The position numbers were made by a program, and so were the translations under genes. A DNA stretch of 64,000 nt from Geothrix fermentans DSM 14018 (GTDB lineage Bacteria > Acidobacteriota > Holophagae > Holophagales > Holophagaceae), in NCBI RefSeq assembly GCF_000428885.1, contig NZ_AUAU01000007.1, forward strand, positions 124,001 through 188,000. The letters are read 5' to 3'. Every line of letters begins with the position of its first letter. The stretch's first letter is position 1. Below, in pieces: positions 11,502 through 20,295 of the stretch. The notes beneath the pieces are model-generated. The model was not told the DNA's origin. It made no database searches and saw only the letters and a list, made by a program, of their open reading frames with translations.

Positions 11502-12878
11502 TCAATGAATGCTATTCAGGAGGGCCTGGACCATCCTGTGGAATTCGGAATCCCGCTTCATGCGCTCCCGCACGGAATCAATGGCGTTCATGACCGTGGA
11601 ATGGTGCATGGAGAACGAGCGCCCGATGTCGGTGAAGGGCGCGGAGGCGATCTCCCGGGCCAAGTACATGGCCACCTGGCGGGGCACCAGGATGGCCTGC
11701 TGGCGTGAGCGCTTCTTCATCAGGTCCGTGAAGGGGACATTGAAGGTCTCCGCCGTCATCCGGTAGATGCGCTCCGGGGGGATGGCCGCTGTGGGCTCCT
11801 CCCCGCTCTGGCCCTGGAAGGCCGCGTGGGCCACCTCCAGGCTGGGCGGCACACCGATGAGGCTGGCCTGGAAGATGACGCGGGTGAGGAAGCCCTCCAG
11901 GTCGCGCACGCTGCCCTTGGCCTTGTGGGCGATGAAGGTCAGCACGTCCTCGGGGATGGGCGGCACGCCCTTGAAATCGGCGTCCTCCAGCTTCTTCTTC
12001 AGGATGGCGATGCGGGTCTCGAAGTCCGGGGGCTGGATGTCGGCGGTGAGGCCCCACTTGAAGCGCGTGATGAGCCGCTCGTGGCAGCCCTCCAGGCGCT
12101 GGGGCGGCTTGTCCGAGGTGAGGACGATCTGCTTTCCGTGCTGGAGCAGGTATTCCAGGATGTAGAAGATCTCCTCCTGGGTGCGCTCCATCTTCCCCAG
12201 CGTCTGCACGTCGTCCAGCAGCAGCACGTCGTTCTGCTGGTACTTCTTGCGCATGGGCTCGGTGTTCTTGACCTTGATGGCCGCCGTGAGCTCGTTGAAG
12301 AAGTGGTCCACCTTGAGGTAGGCCACCCGGAGCCCGGGATTGCGCGCCAGCAGGCCCTTCCCGATGCCCACCATGAGGTGCGTCTTCCCCAGGCCCGCCC
12401 CGCCGTAGATGAACAGGGGGTTCATGCTGAGGGGCGTGGCGGCCTTGCCGTAGCTGTCCACCACGGCCTTGGCCGCGGCGAAGGCCAGCTGGCTGCCGGG
12501 GCCCACCACGAAGCGGTCGAGGGTGTAGCGGTTGAACAGGTAGGGGAAGGAGACGGAGGCCTCCGCGGCGGGATGGCCCCCGGATTCGCGCTTGTGGGGC
12601 GCGGGCCGGGGCTCCGCCGCGGGGGTGCCGTCCACCTGGAACACCAGGTGGAGGTCGCCGAGGCCGCCCTGGGCCAGGGCATCGCTGAACTCCTCCGGCA
12701 GCTGCTGCTCGATCCAGAGCTTGGCGGCGGCGCTGGGGACCTGGATCCACAGGGTCCCGTCCTCCACCTTCAGGGGCGCGCAGGGCGCGATCCACTCCTT
12801 GAAGCTGGCTTCAGGAAGCTGTTTGGACAGGCCCAGTCGGATGGTGTCCCAGAGGGCTAGGGGATCGGCGGAGCGCAT
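11502..12878 (-). CDS. dnaA: Chromosomal replication initiator protein DnaA
   Basis: AAA+ initiator that binds DnaA boxes and melts oriC; 458 residues. N-terminal domain I (residues 1-80), a short variable linker, then the ATPase core with [15 protein letters not shown] (Walker A, about residue 155) and [11 protein letters not shown] (Walker B), and a C-terminal helix-turn-helix ending in [16 protein letters not shown]. The usual GGRDHTTV recognition loop is replaced by a shorter SMHHSTV, so the Arg-Asp pair that reads the box in E. coli is missing. The start ATG has a modest GGTGA upstream. It is divergent from rpmH. Confidence 0.97.
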   Translation of the reverse strand: MRSADPLALWDTIRLGLSKQLPEASFKEWIAPCAPLKVEDGTLWIQVPSAAAKLWIEQQLPEEFSDALAQGGLGDLHLVFQVDGTPAAEPRPAPHKRESGGHPAAEASVSFPYLFNRYTLDRFVVGPGSQLAFAAAKAVVDSYGKAATPLSMNPLFIYGGAGLGKTHLMVGIGKGLLARNPGLRVAYLKVDHFFNELTAAIKVKNTEPMRKKYQQNDVLLLDDVQTLGKMERTQEEIFYILEYLLQHGKQIVLTSDKPPQRLEGCHERLITRFKWGLTADIQPPDFETRIAILKKKLEDADFKGVPPIPEDVLTFIAHKAKGSVRDLEGFLTRVIFQASLIGVPPSLEVAHAAFQGQSGEEPTAAIPPERIYRMTAETFNVPFTDLMKKRSRQQAILVPRQVAMYLAREIASAPFTDIGRSFSMHHSTVMNAIDSVRERMKRDSEFHRMVQALLNSIH

Positions 12879-13107
12879 GATTCACCGGGGCGGTGGTGGA
12901 GCGGCGGACGTGGCGGGGGGCGCGGGCACGCGACTTCGGGGGCGGGCTTCGCGCGCCATCGACCACGGGGGACTCGCGGGGAGGACCCCAAATCTAGCAC
13001 CCCCGGGAGCGGTTGGGACGACGGAAATGGCCTTGAGCGCGGCAGGTCCCGCTGATACCCTCGAAGGTTCGTCCTCCTCCCCGGGAGGGGACCCCCGAGG
13101 TGGAATC
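12879..13107. other. dnaA-rpmH divergent intergenic region
   Basis: A 229-bp GC-rich spacer between dnaA (minus) and rpmH (plus). I see no DnaA-box-like 9-mers and no AT-rich unwinding-type stretch, so I favour the dnaA-dnaN spacer as origin. The promoters for dnaA and the rpmH operon must lie here, but no convincing -35/-10 pair stands out. Confidence 0.5.
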
Positions 13108-13242
13108 ATGAAGCGCACGTTTCAGCCCAACAACCGCCGCCGCGCGAAGACCCACGGCTTCCTCAGCCGCATGAAGACCAAGAACGGCCGCCTGGTGCTC
13201 AAGCGCCGCCGCGCGAAGGGCCGCCACGTCCTGGCGGTCTGA
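13108..13242 (+). CDS. rpmH: 50S ribosomal protein L34
   Basis: Classic 44-residue, highly basic L34 beginning [18 protein letters not shown] and ending in KGRHVLAV. It is the first gene of the rightward rpmH-rnpA-yidC-jag-mnmE cluster that is typical beside bacterial origins. The start follows a GAGG. Confidence 0.98.
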   Translation: MKRTFQPNNRRRAKTHGFLSRMKTKNGRLVLKRRRAKGRHVLAV

Positions 13243-13252
13243 CGCCGGTCCC

Positions 13253-13633
13253 GTGATCTTCAAGGGCCGCTTCCGCACGGTCCGCCAGCGGGACCACGCG
13301 GTGCCCACGCCCCTGCCCCGGCCCCTGCTGGGGCATGAGTCGTATCTGGACATCCGCGCCTGGCGCCGCGCCGGCGGGGCCCAGGCCGATTCCGGGCCCC
13401 TGCTGCTCGTGACCTCCCCCCGGAAGACCGGCCCGGCCGTGCGCCGCAACCGCTTCCGGCGCCAGGTCCGCATGGCCTTCCTGTCGCTTTCCGGGCGCCT
13501 CGCCGGCCAGCCCTGGGTCGTCTGGGTGCGCCCCGCACGCAGCGCCCCGCCCCTCGACCGGCTCACCTTCCGGGACATCGAGGACCAGCTCGGGCTGGCC
13601 CTGCGCCGTCTCCCCCCCACGGACACGCCATGA
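13253..13633 (+). CDS. rnpA: Ribonuclease P protein component
   Basis: Protein cofactor of RNase P, which trims tRNA 5' ends. The 126-residue basic protein contains the family RNR motif as AVRRNRFRRQVR (about residue 62), preceded by the SPRKTGPAV strand. The predicted start is GTG, 10 nt after rpmH, with no strong ribosome-binding site; translation is probably coupled to rpmH. Its stop overlaps the yidC start (ATGA), leaving no room for yidD, which usually sits between them. Confidence 0.93.
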   Translation: MIFKGRFRTVRQRDHAVPTPLPRPLLGHESYLDIRAWRRAGGAQADSGPLLLVTSPRKTGPAVRRNRFRRQVRMAFLSLSGRLAGQPWVVWVRPARSAPPLDRLTFRDIEDQLGLALRRLPPTDTP

Positions 13634-15192
13634 AAAACCGCAATGTCCTCTACTTCGTCATCGGCAGCGTGATCCTGCTGGCCGCCCAGTTCTGGCTCAG
13701 CTCCCGCTACGCCAAGCCGGTGCCGGCCCAGGCCTCGATGCCGGCCCAGGCCGCCCCCGCCGAGGCCCCCAAGCCCGCGGCGCCCGCGCCAGCCGCGCCG
13801 GCGGCCGCCCAGGCCCCCGCCCAGGCCTCGGCTCAGGGGGGCGTGAAGGCCGCGGATCCCGCCGCCACCCATACCCTGATGACGGCGGACTTCCGGCTGA
13901 CCTGGCAGGTGGCCACGGGCGCCCTGAAGCAGGCCGTCTGGCGCCAGGACGACACCGCCTTCTTCCCCGAGGCCTTCGCCGGCCTCGGCGCCCTCCAGGG
14001 CCCGGGCTTCGAGACCGTGCGCGAGGAGAAGGATCCCGCGGGCACCGCCGTCATCTTCGAGAATGCCGCCGGGGATCGCCTCCGCTACCTGGTGCCCCAG
14101 AAGGGCCTGGAGCTCCGGGTGGAGGGCCTCTCCCCCCGGAACGCCGCCCTCCAGCTGGTGGCCAACCCCACCAGCGACAAGCCCGTGGAGCACCTGGGCC
14201 GCGTGTTCACCCTGTCCGAGAAGTCCATCGACGCCGTGACCTGGGCCGAGATGCTGCACGACCCGTTCTTCAGCTTCCTGGGCGCCAAGCGCAAGGAGCT
14301 GCCGCCCTCCGCCGCCCGCCTGGGCCTGGACGCCGGTCTGGAGAAGGACGCCAAGAGCCAGCGCAACCACTACTTCGCCGCCTTGTGGAAGCTGCCCCGC
14401 CCCGCGGGCCGGGACGCCTCCGGCTACCAGCTGCTGCCCGAGGCCGGGCGCGTCGAGGCCTCCCTCTACCTGGGCCCCAAGCAGGCCGAGCCGCTGCTGG
14501 CCTTCGAGAAGCCCTTCACCAAGGTGATCGACTACGGCTTCTTCGGCGCCGTGGCCCACCTGCTCTTCTGGATCCTGAAGAAGGTCCACGCCCTGGTGGG
14601 CAACTGGGGCTGGGCCATCGTGCTCTTCACGCTGATCATCCGCCTGGCCACCTGGCACCTGAACACCAAGCAGACCATCTCCATGCTCCGCATGAAGGAC
14701 TTCGAGCCGCACCAGAAGGCCATCCAGGCCAAGTACGAGAAGTTCGGCAGCGACATGACCAAGAAGGCCGAGATGCAGAAGGAGCTCATGGAGCTCTACA
14801 AGAAGAACGGCCACAACCCCATGGGCGGCTGCCTGCCCATGCTGCTCCAGATGCCCATCTTCCTGGCCCTCTGGTCCATGCTGAACGCCGTCTTCGAGCT
14901 GCGCCACGCGCCCTTCTTCGGCTGGATCACGGACCTCTCGGCCAAGGACCCCTACTACATCTTCCCCGTGCTCATGGGCGCCTCCATGTTCGCCCAGCAG
15001 GCCATGACGCCCGCCGTGGGCGATCCCGCCCAGCGCAAGATGATGCTGGTCCTCATGCCCGCCATGATGACCTTCTTCTTCGCGCAGAGCCCCGCCGGGC
15101 TTACGATCTACTACTTCGTGTTCAACATGATCGGCCTCGCCCAGACCTGGTGGATCATGCGGTCCTACCAGCCCCAGCCCATCAAGGTGTAG
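13630..15192 (+). CDS. yidC: Membrane protein insertase YidC
   Basis: Inner-membrane insertase, 520 residues. It has an N-terminal signal anchor (residues 5-25), an Ala/Pro-rich linker (30-70), the large periplasmic beta domain typical of Gram-negative YidC (75-300), then the five-helix core with LFTLIIRLATWHLN (with the conserved core Arg), NPMGGCLPMLLQMPIF and a final FFAQSPAGLTIYYFVFN. The start overlaps rnpA by 4 nt (ATGA), indicating coupling. Confidence 0.97.
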   Translation: MKNRNVLYFVIGSVILLAAQFWLSSRYAKPVPAQASMPAQAAPAEAPKPAAPAPAAPAAAQAPAQASAQGGVKAADPAATHTLMTADFRLTWQVATGALKQAVWRQDDTAFFPEAFAGLGALQGPGFETVREEKDPAGTAVIFENAAGDRLRYLVPQKGLELRVEGLSPRNAALQLVANPTSDKPVEHLGRVFTLSEKSIDAVTWAEMLHDPFFSFLGAKRKELPPSAARLGLDAGLEKDAKSQRNHYFAALWKLPRPAGRDASGYQLLPEAGRVEASLYLGPKQAEPLLAFEKPFTKVIDYGFFGAVAHLLFWILKKVHALVGNWGWAIVLFTLIIRLATWHLNTKQTISMLRMKDFEPHQKAIQAKYEKFGSDMTKKAEMQKELMELYKKNGHNPMGGCLPMLLQMPIFLALWSMLNAVFELRHAPFFGWITDLSAKDPYYIFPVLMGASMFAQQAMTPAVGDPAQRKMMLVLMPAMMTFFFAQSPAGLTIYYFVFNMIGLAQTWWIMRSYQPQPIKV

Positions 15193-15202
15193 GAGTCCCG
15201 CC

Positions 15203-15667
15203 ATGCGGAAGAGCGGCGCCAGCCTGGAATCCGTGCCCGAGCTCATCGCCCGCTGGACGGCCCACCTGGGCCTGTCCGTGGAGGCCAAGCCCGCGCCCTC
15301 GGGCGACGAGGAGGCCTTCCCCAACCGCCTGGCCCTGGCCGGCCCCGATGCGGGCTGGCTGGCGGCCCACCGCGGGGCCGCCCTGGATGCCCTCCAGTTC
15401 CTGGTCCACGAGGCCCAGGGCGAGCGCGACGACCACAAGCTGGCCTACCTGGACGTGAAGGGGGCCCGCCTCTTTCGCATGCAGGAGGTCATGGCCATGG
15501 GCCAGTACGCCGCGGAGAAGGCCCGGGAGCTGGGCAGCCACACCCTGGGCGCCCTCAGCCCCCGGGAGCGCCGCTGGGTGCACCTGGTGGTGAGCCGCGA
15601 GGAGGGCCTGGGCACCGAGAGTGAGGGCACCGGCACCTTCAAGCCTGTGAAGGTGTTCCGGAAGTAG
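15203..15667 (+). CDS. khpB: Jag/KhpB-type RNA-binding protein (KH-R3H)
   Basis: A 154-residue protein whose C-terminal part is an R3H domain (LSPRERRWVHLVV, then GTGTFKPVKVF), preceded by a KH-like region (about 25-90, including LAYLDVKGARL). It lacks the extra N-terminal Jag domain seen in Firmicutes. Jag/KhpB proteins bind RNA and are commonly encoded just downstream of yidC, as here (10-nt gap, AGGAG ribosome-binding site). Confidence 0.88.
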   Translation: MRKSGASLESVPELIARWTAHLGLSVEAKPAPSGDEEAFPNRLALAGPDAGWLAAHRGAALDALQFLVHEAQGERDDHKLAYLDVKGARLFRMQEVMAMGQYAAEKARELGSHTLGALSPRERRWVHLVVSREEGLGTESEGTGTFKPVKVFRK

Positions 15668-15679
15668 GCCCTCCGCGGG

Positions 15680-15700
15680 CCTCCGGGCTGCGCCCGGAGG
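15680..15700 (+). terminator. Short GC-rich hairpin between jag and mnmE
   Basis: CCTCCGGGC, loop TGC, GCCCGGAGG: a 9-bp perfect stem 12 nt after the jag stop codon. There is no U-tract, so it may only attenuate read-through into mnmE or stabilise the upstream mRNA. Confidence 0.35.
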
Positions 15701-15713
15701 TAGAAAGGAGAGC

Positions 15714-17021
15714 ATGCCTTTGCCCCAGCCCCCCATCTGCGCGCCAGGCACGCCGCTCTTGCCCTCGGCCCTGGCGGTGGTGCGCGTTTCGGGGCCAGAC
15801 CTCTCCGCCGTCCTGGCGCCCCTGCTGGCCCTGCCGGAGCCCCGCGTGGCCTCGCTGCGCACGCTGCGGTGGGACGGCTTCGCGGAGCGGGCGCTGGTGC
15901 TGTTCTTCCCGGCCCCGGCCAGCTACACCGGGGAGGACCTGGTGGAGCTGCAGGTGCACGGCAACCCGCTGCTGGTGCGGCGCCTGGTGGACCACCTGGG
16001 GACCCTGGGCGTCCGGTTGGCGGAACCCGGCGAGTTCACCCGGCGGGCCCTCCTGAACGGCAAGCAGGGGCTCCTGGAGGCTGAGGCCCTGCGCGACCTG
16101 GTGGCGGCGGAAACCGACACCCAGCTCCGGCTGGCCCAGGCCCGGGCCGGGGCCCTGCCCCCCTGGATCCTGGAGGCCCGGGAGGCCCTGGTGCCCTGGA
16201 TGGCCCGGGCGGAGGCGGCCCTGGACTACGGGGAGGAGGAAGGCATCTCGCTGGATCTGCTCGGGTTGGGCCTGGCCCTGGCGCCGCTCCGGGCGCGGTT
16301 CCACGTGGAACAGACCCGGGCCCGGGCCGCCCAGCACCTCCAGGCGGGGATCCGGATCGCCCTGGTGGGCCGGCCGAACGCCGGCAAGAGCACCCTCTTC
16401 AATGCCCTGGCCGGCGAGGACCGGGCCATCGTCACCGAGATCCCCGGCACCACCCGGGACGTGCTGGAGGTGCGCTGCGAGTGGCGGGGCCTCCCCTTGC
16501 GTCTGTACGACACGGCCGGCGTGCGCGACACGGAGGATCCCGTGGAGCGCCTGGGCGTGGCCCGGGTGCGGCCGGTCCTGGAAGGGGCGGACCTGATCCT
16601 CCACCTCTGGCCCGCCCCGGATCCCGCGCCCGATGACCTGCTCCAGCGGGTCCTGGCCCCCTTCGCCGGCAAGGTCCTGGAGGTCCGGACCTTCGCGGAT
16701 CTGACCGGGGTCCCGGGCGTGGCCGTGGCCGCCCTCCGGAACGACCTGGACGCCCTGGAGGCCGCCCTCCGGGAGCGCGTTCTGGGGGGCCTGGCCCCGG
16801 AGGCCTGCCTGGGGGCCCTGGCCACGGCCCGTCAGGGCGAGCTGCTGGACGACCTGGCCCGGCAGCTGGACCTCCTGGCGGAGCTGACCCCGGGCTGCCC
16901 GCCGGAGCTGCCGGCCTCCCTGCTCCAGGGCGCCTGGGGCCTCCTGGCGCGGCTCACGGGGGAGGACCGGGCCGAGTCGGCCCTGGACGAACTCTTCCGC
17001 GGCTTCTGCCTCGGGAAGTAG
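15714..17021 (+). CDS. mnmE: tRNA uridine-5-carboxymethylaminomethyl modification GTPase MnmE
   Basis: Acts with MnmG to modify U34 of certain tRNAs. The 435-residue protein has the N-terminal folate-binding domain (PASYTGEDLVELQVHG, GEFTRRALLNGK), a G domain with P-loop GRPNAGKST (about residue 219), IPGTTRD (G2) and DTAG (G3), and the C-terminal FCLGK with its conserved cysteine. The G4 motif, normally VRNKAD, reads VRTFAD, so the guanine-specificity Asn-Lys is lost. The start follows AAAGGAG. A parS-like site lies inside the gene. MnmG is not adjacent. Confidence 0.95.
   Translation: MPLPQPPICAPGTPLLPSALAVVRVSGPDLSAVLAPLLALPEPRVASLRTLRWDGFAERALVLFFPAPASYTGEDLVELQVHGNPLLVRRLVDHLGTLGVRLAEPGEFTRRALLNGKQGLLEAEALRDLVAAETDTQLRLAQARAGALPPWILEAREALVPWMARAEAALDYGEEEGISLDLLGLGLALAPLRARFHVEQTRARAAQHLQAGIRIALVGRPNAGKSTLFNALAGEDRAIVTEIPGTTRDVLEVRCEWRGLPLRLYDTAGVRDTEDPVERLGVARVRPVLEGADLILHLWPAPDPAPDDLLQRVLAPFAGKVLEVRTFADLTGVPGVAVAALRNDLDALEAALRERVLGGLAPEACLGALATARQGELLDDLARQLDLLAELTPGCPPELPASLLQGAWGLLARLTGEDRAESALDELFRGFCLGK
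16297..16312. promoter_or_regulatory. parS-like site inside mnmE
   Basis: GGTTCCACGTGGAACA, identical to the copies at 7479 and 24151. It encodes FHVEQ in the variable region before the G domain of MnmE. The identity of 16 bases at unrelated coding and non-coding places argues for selection on DNA, as expected of a ParB-binding parS site. Confidence 0.72.
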
Positions 17022-17053
17022 GGCCGCCGAAGTAGACTGGCCCGGGAGGGCGC

Positions 17054-18514
17054 GTGAAGCCTGGGTTGGAAGCCATCATCGGTCTCGAGGTCCACGTCCA
17101 GCTGCGGACCCGGTCCAAGCTCTTCTGCGCCTGCCGCAACGCCTACGGCGCCGCCCCCAACACCCAGACCTGCCCCGTCTGCCTGGGCCTGCCCGGGGCC
17201 CTGCCCGTCCTCAACGCCGAGGCCGTGCGCCTGGGCCTCCGCCTGGGCCTGGCCCTGGGAGCCCGCATCCAGGCGCGCAGCACCTTCTACCGGAAGCAGT
17301 ACTTCTACCCGGACCTCCCCAAGGGCTACCAGATCACCCAGGGGCCCGTGGCCCTGGTGGAGGAGGGCCGTCTGGAGATCCCCGGCGATCCGGCCGTGCG
17401 CGGCTCCGAAGGGCCCGTCCAGATCCGCATCGAGCGGGCCCACCTGGAGGAGGATGCGGGCAAGAGCCTGCACGACCAGCGGCCCGACGCCACCCTGGTG
17501 GATCTCAACCGGGCCGGGGTCCCGTTGTTGGAAATCGTGGGATCACCAGACTTGAGAAGCCCGCAGGAGGCTTCGGACTACCTCAAGGCCCTGCACCGCC
17601 TGGTGGTCTTCCTGGGGGTGGGCGAAGGCAACCTGGAGGAGGGGGGCTTCCGCTGCGACGCCAACGTGAGCCTGCGGCCCCGGGACCAGGAGGCCTTCGG
17701 CACCCGGGTGGAGGTGAAGAACCTCAACTCCTTCCGCTTCGTGAAGCAGGCCCTGGCCTTCGAGATCGGGCGCCAGGCGGCCCTCCTGGAGGCGGGGGGT
17801 GCCGTGGCCCAGGAGACCCGCGGCTGGGACGCGGAGGTCGGCGAGACCCGGTCCCAGCGCACCAAGGAGGCGGCCATGGACTACCGCTATTTCCCGGAGC
17901 CGGACCTCCCGGCCCTGGTGGTGGCGGAGGCCGAGATCGCCGCCGCGCGGGCCGACCTCCCAGAGCTGCCCGAGGCCCGGGCCCGCCGCTGGCGCGCCGC
18001 CTACGGGCTGGGCGAGGACGAGGCCGCCACCCTCCTTCAGGATCCGGCCTTCGCCGCCTACTTCGAGGCCCTGGCCGCCGCCTGTGGAAGCGGCAAGGCC
18101 GCGGCCACCTGGATGCTGGGCGAGGTGAGCCGCACCCTGAATGAACGGGGGACAGGCATCGACGCCTATCCCCTGGCGCCGGAGGCCCTGGCGGAGCTGA
18201 TCCGCCTGGTGGAGGCCCGCCACCTCAGCTTCGGGACGGCCAAGGACCGGGTCTATCCCGCCCTCCTGGCCGGCGAGGGGCGGGCGGAGGCGCTCGTGGC
18301 GGCGAAGGGGCTGGCCCAGGTCAGCGACCGGGGCGCCATCGAGGCCCTGGTGGCCCAGGTGCTGGCGGCGAACCCCGGGCCCGTGGCCCAGTTCCGGGCC
18401 GGGAAGACCAGCCTCCAGGGCTTCCTGGTGGGCCAGGTGCTGAAAGCTGGCGGGGGGCGCCTGGATCCCAAGGTGGTGAACGAAGTGCTGGAGGAGGGGC
18501 TGGCCCGGGGCTGA
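17054..18514 (+). CDS. gatB: Aspartyl/glutamyl-tRNA(Asn/Gln) amidotransferase subunit B
   Basis: 486-residue kinase subunit of GatCAB, which converts Glu-tRNA(Gln) or Asp-tRNA(Asn) to the amide forms. It has the opening IIGLEVHVQL, the zinc site CACR and CPVCLG, and the signature DYRYFPEPDLP; a C-terminal YqeY-type tRNA-binding domain follows (about 330-486). The predicted start is GTG with GGGAGG upstream. gatA and gatC are not in the window, so the subunits are encoded apart. Confidence 0.96.
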   Translation: MKPGLEAIIGLEVHVQLRTRSKLFCACRNAYGAAPNTQTCPVCLGLPGALPVLNAEAVRLGLRLGLALGARIQARSTFYRKQYFYPDLPKGYQITQGPVALVEEGRLEIPGDPAVRGSEGPVQIRIERAHLEEDAGKSLHDQRPDATLVDLNRAGVPLLEIVGSPDLRSPQEASDYLKALHRLVVFLGVGEGNLEEGGFRCDANVSLRPRDQEAFGTRVEVKNLNSFRFVKQALAFEIGRQAALLEAGGAVAQETRGWDAEVGETRSQRTKEAAMDYRYFPEPDLPALVVAEAEIAAARADLPELPEARARRWRAAYGLGEDEAATLLQDPAFAAYFEALAAACGSGKAAATWMLGEVSRTLNERGTGIDAYPLAPEALAELIRLVEARHLSFGTAKDRVYPALLAGEGRAEALVAAKGLAQVSDRGAIEALVAQVLAANPGPVAQFRAGKTSLQGFLVGQVLKAGGGRLDPKVVNEVLEEGLARG

Positions 18515-18534
18515 ATCCCACCGCATGCTGGGCC

Positions 18535-18822
18535 ATGAGCAACGAGATCCCCCCCTCCCTCTCCGCCTACCTCCCCGGTGTGGGGCATGTGTGCCAGGGC
18601 TGCGGGCGTGTGATCGTGGATGCCGTGGAGATTCCCGGTGAGCCCTTCCGCTGCCCGGACTGCCGGCCCACGGAGCCGGCCCCGGAAGACGAGCTGACCC
18701 GCACGGCCCTGGCGGATCAGGAGCCCACGGCGCCGCCCAAGGGCCAGCCCACGGTGTGGCGGCTGGTGGCGGTCCTCGCCTTCACCGTGGTGGCCCTGGC
18801 CCTCGTCTTCTGGAAGTGGTAG
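18535..18822 (+). CDS. Small zinc-ribbon membrane protein
   Basis: 95 residues. The N-terminal half has a two-pair cysteine zinc ribbon (CQGCGR near residue 20 and CPDCRP near 40). A Pro/Glu-rich linker follows, and the C-terminal end is one hydrophobic helix (LVAVLAFTVVALALVFW) finishing in KW. It is likely tail-anchored with the ribbon in the cytoplasm. It starts 20 nt after gatB. I do not recognise a named family. Confidence 0.7.
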   Translation: MSNEIPPSLSAYLPGVGHVCQGCGRVIVDAVEIPGEPFRCPDCRPTEPAPEDELTRTALADQEPTAPPKGQPTVWRLVAVLAFTVVALALVFWKW

Positions 18823-18886
18823 GCGCCAGCGGGCGCGCCCGCCTATGCTGGGAGGCAGGGGCCACGGGGCTCCTGCAGAGGCGCCC

Positions 18887-20086
18887 ATGCCCACGTCCTG
18901 GGGACCCACCACCACCGCCATCCACGCCGGCCGGCGCCATAATCCCACCCGGGCGGTGACGACGCCCATCTTCCAGACCTCGGTGTTCCAGCTCATGGAG
19001 AACCGCGAGGGCGCGGAGTTCGCCGCGGCCGTGGAGCCCCCAGCCTTCTACACCCGCTGGGGCAACCCCAATGCCAGCGAGGTGGAGGCCGTGCTGGCGG
19101 AGCTGGAGGGCGCCGAGCGGGCCCTGGTGGCGGCTTCGGGCATGGCGGCCTTCGCCCTCGTCTTCGAAGCCTTCCTGAAAAACGGCGACCACCTGGTGGC
19201 CCCGGCGGCCATCTACCTGGGCACGGAGCAGCTCATCCGCCGCTGGGAGTCCGAGCGCGGCCTCCAGGTCACCTGGGTGCAGAACACCCTGGACCTCACC
19301 GAGTGGGAGGCGGCCCTCCGGCCCGAGACCCGCATGATCTGGGTGGAGACCCCCTCCAACCCCACCCTGGCCCTCACGGACCTGGCGGGCGTGGCGGCCC
19401 TGGGGAAGAAGCACGGCATCCGCACCGTGGCGGACAACACCTTCCCCAGCCCCATCCACACCAAGCCCCTGCGCCTGGGCATCGACCTCAGCGTGGCCTC
19501 GGCCACCAAGTACCTGGCTGGCCACTCGGACGTGGTGGCGGGCGTCATCGCCGGGCGGGACGCCGACGTGGTGGCCTGCTGGCACCTCACCAAGGTCATG
19601 GGCCCCACCCTGGATCCCATGGCCGCCTGGCTGCTGCACCGGGGTCTCAAGACCCTCGCCCTGAGGGTCAAGCGCGCCTCGGACAATGCCCAGGCCCTGG
19701 CCCAGTGGCTGCTCTGGCAGCCCCACGTGGCGCGGGTGGACTTCCCGGGCCTGCCCACCCATCCGGGCCACGAGATCGCCCTGCGGCAGATGGAGACGGG
19801 CTTCGGCGCCATGATCAGCTTCGAGCTGAGGGCGGGCCTGGAGGCGGGCCGCCGCTTCTGCGAGGCCCTGGAGATCATCACCCGGGGCGTGAGCCTCGGC
19901 GGCGTGGAGAGCCTCATCCAGCACCCCGCCAGCATGAGCCACCTGAAGACCGCGCCGGAGGTGAAGGCCCGCCTGGGCATCACGGACGGCCTGCTGCGCT
20001 TCTCCGTGGGCATTGAGGATCAGGCCGACCTGGTGGCGGACCTGGAGCAGGGCTTCCAGGCCGCCGCCAAGGGGGCCGCCCGGTGA
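18887..20086 (+). CDS. Cys/Met-metabolism PLP-dependent enzyme (homocysteine synthase / gamma-lyase type)
   Basis: 399-residue member of the cystathionine gamma-synthase family: N-terminal [20 protein letters not shown], active-site tyrosine in FYTRWGNPN, and the PLP-lysine in [12 protein letters not shown]. It could be O-acyl-homoserine sulfhydrylase, cystathionine synthase/lyase or methionine gamma-lyase; motifs alone do not decide. The start follows AGAGG; a 42-nt longer frame lacks one. Its stop overlaps thiS, which suggests a link to protein-bound sulfur. Confidence 0.88.
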   Translation: MPTSWGPTTTAIHAGRRHNPTRAVTTPIFQTSVFQLMENREGAEFAAAVEPPAFYTRWGNPNASEVEAVLAELEGAERALVAASGMAAFALVFEAFLKNGDHLVAPAAIYLGTEQLIRRWESERGLQVTWVQNTLDLTEWEAALRPETRMIWVETPSNPTLALTDLAGVAALGKKHGIRTVADNTFPSPIHTKPLRLGIDLSVASATKYLAGHSDVVAGVIAGRDADVVACWHLTKVMGPTLDPMAAWLLHRGLKTLALRVKRASDNAQALAQWLLWQPHVARVDFPGLPTHPGHEIALRQMETGFGAMISFELRAGLEAGRRFCEALEIITRGVSLGGVESLIQHPASMSHLKTAPEVKARLGITDGLLRFSVGIEDQADLVADLEQGFQAAAKGAAR

Positions 20087-20283
20087 AGCTCCGGATCAAC
20101 GGCGAGAGCCGCGATACGCCCCCCTTGGGCACCGTGGCGGACCTGGCCGCCTGGCTGGACCTGCCCGCCTTCGGCAGCGCCGTGGAACTCAACGGCGAAG
20201 TCATCCGCCGCGCCGACCACCCGGCCACCCCCCTGAAGGAGGGCGACCGGCTGGAGGTGGTGCGGCTGGTGGGCGGGGGCTGA
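20083..20283 (+). CDS. thiS: ThiS-type sulfur carrier protein
   Basis: 66-residue ubiquitin-fold sulfur carrier: [11 protein letters not shown] start, internal [12 protein letters not shown], and the C-terminal GGG that is adenylated and converted to a thiocarboxylate. The start is a GTG overlapping the stop of the PLP enzyme (GTGA), so the two are translationally coupled. thiG, thiF and thiH are not nearby, which is unusual. It may serve thiamine thiazole synthesis, or donate sulfur to the adjacent enzyme as HcyS does in Wolinella. Confidence 0.85.
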   Translation: MKLRINGESRDTPPLGTVADLAAWLDLPAFGSAVELNGEVIRRADHPATPLKEGDRLEVVRLVGGG

Positions 20284-20295
20284 GTAGGCTAAGCC

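Noticed and set aside
12620-12650. Palindrome TCCACCTGGAACACCAGGTGGA inside dnaA as a ParB or DnaA site
   Set aside because: It differs from the parS core and appears to be a by-product of the coding sequence; only one copy seen.
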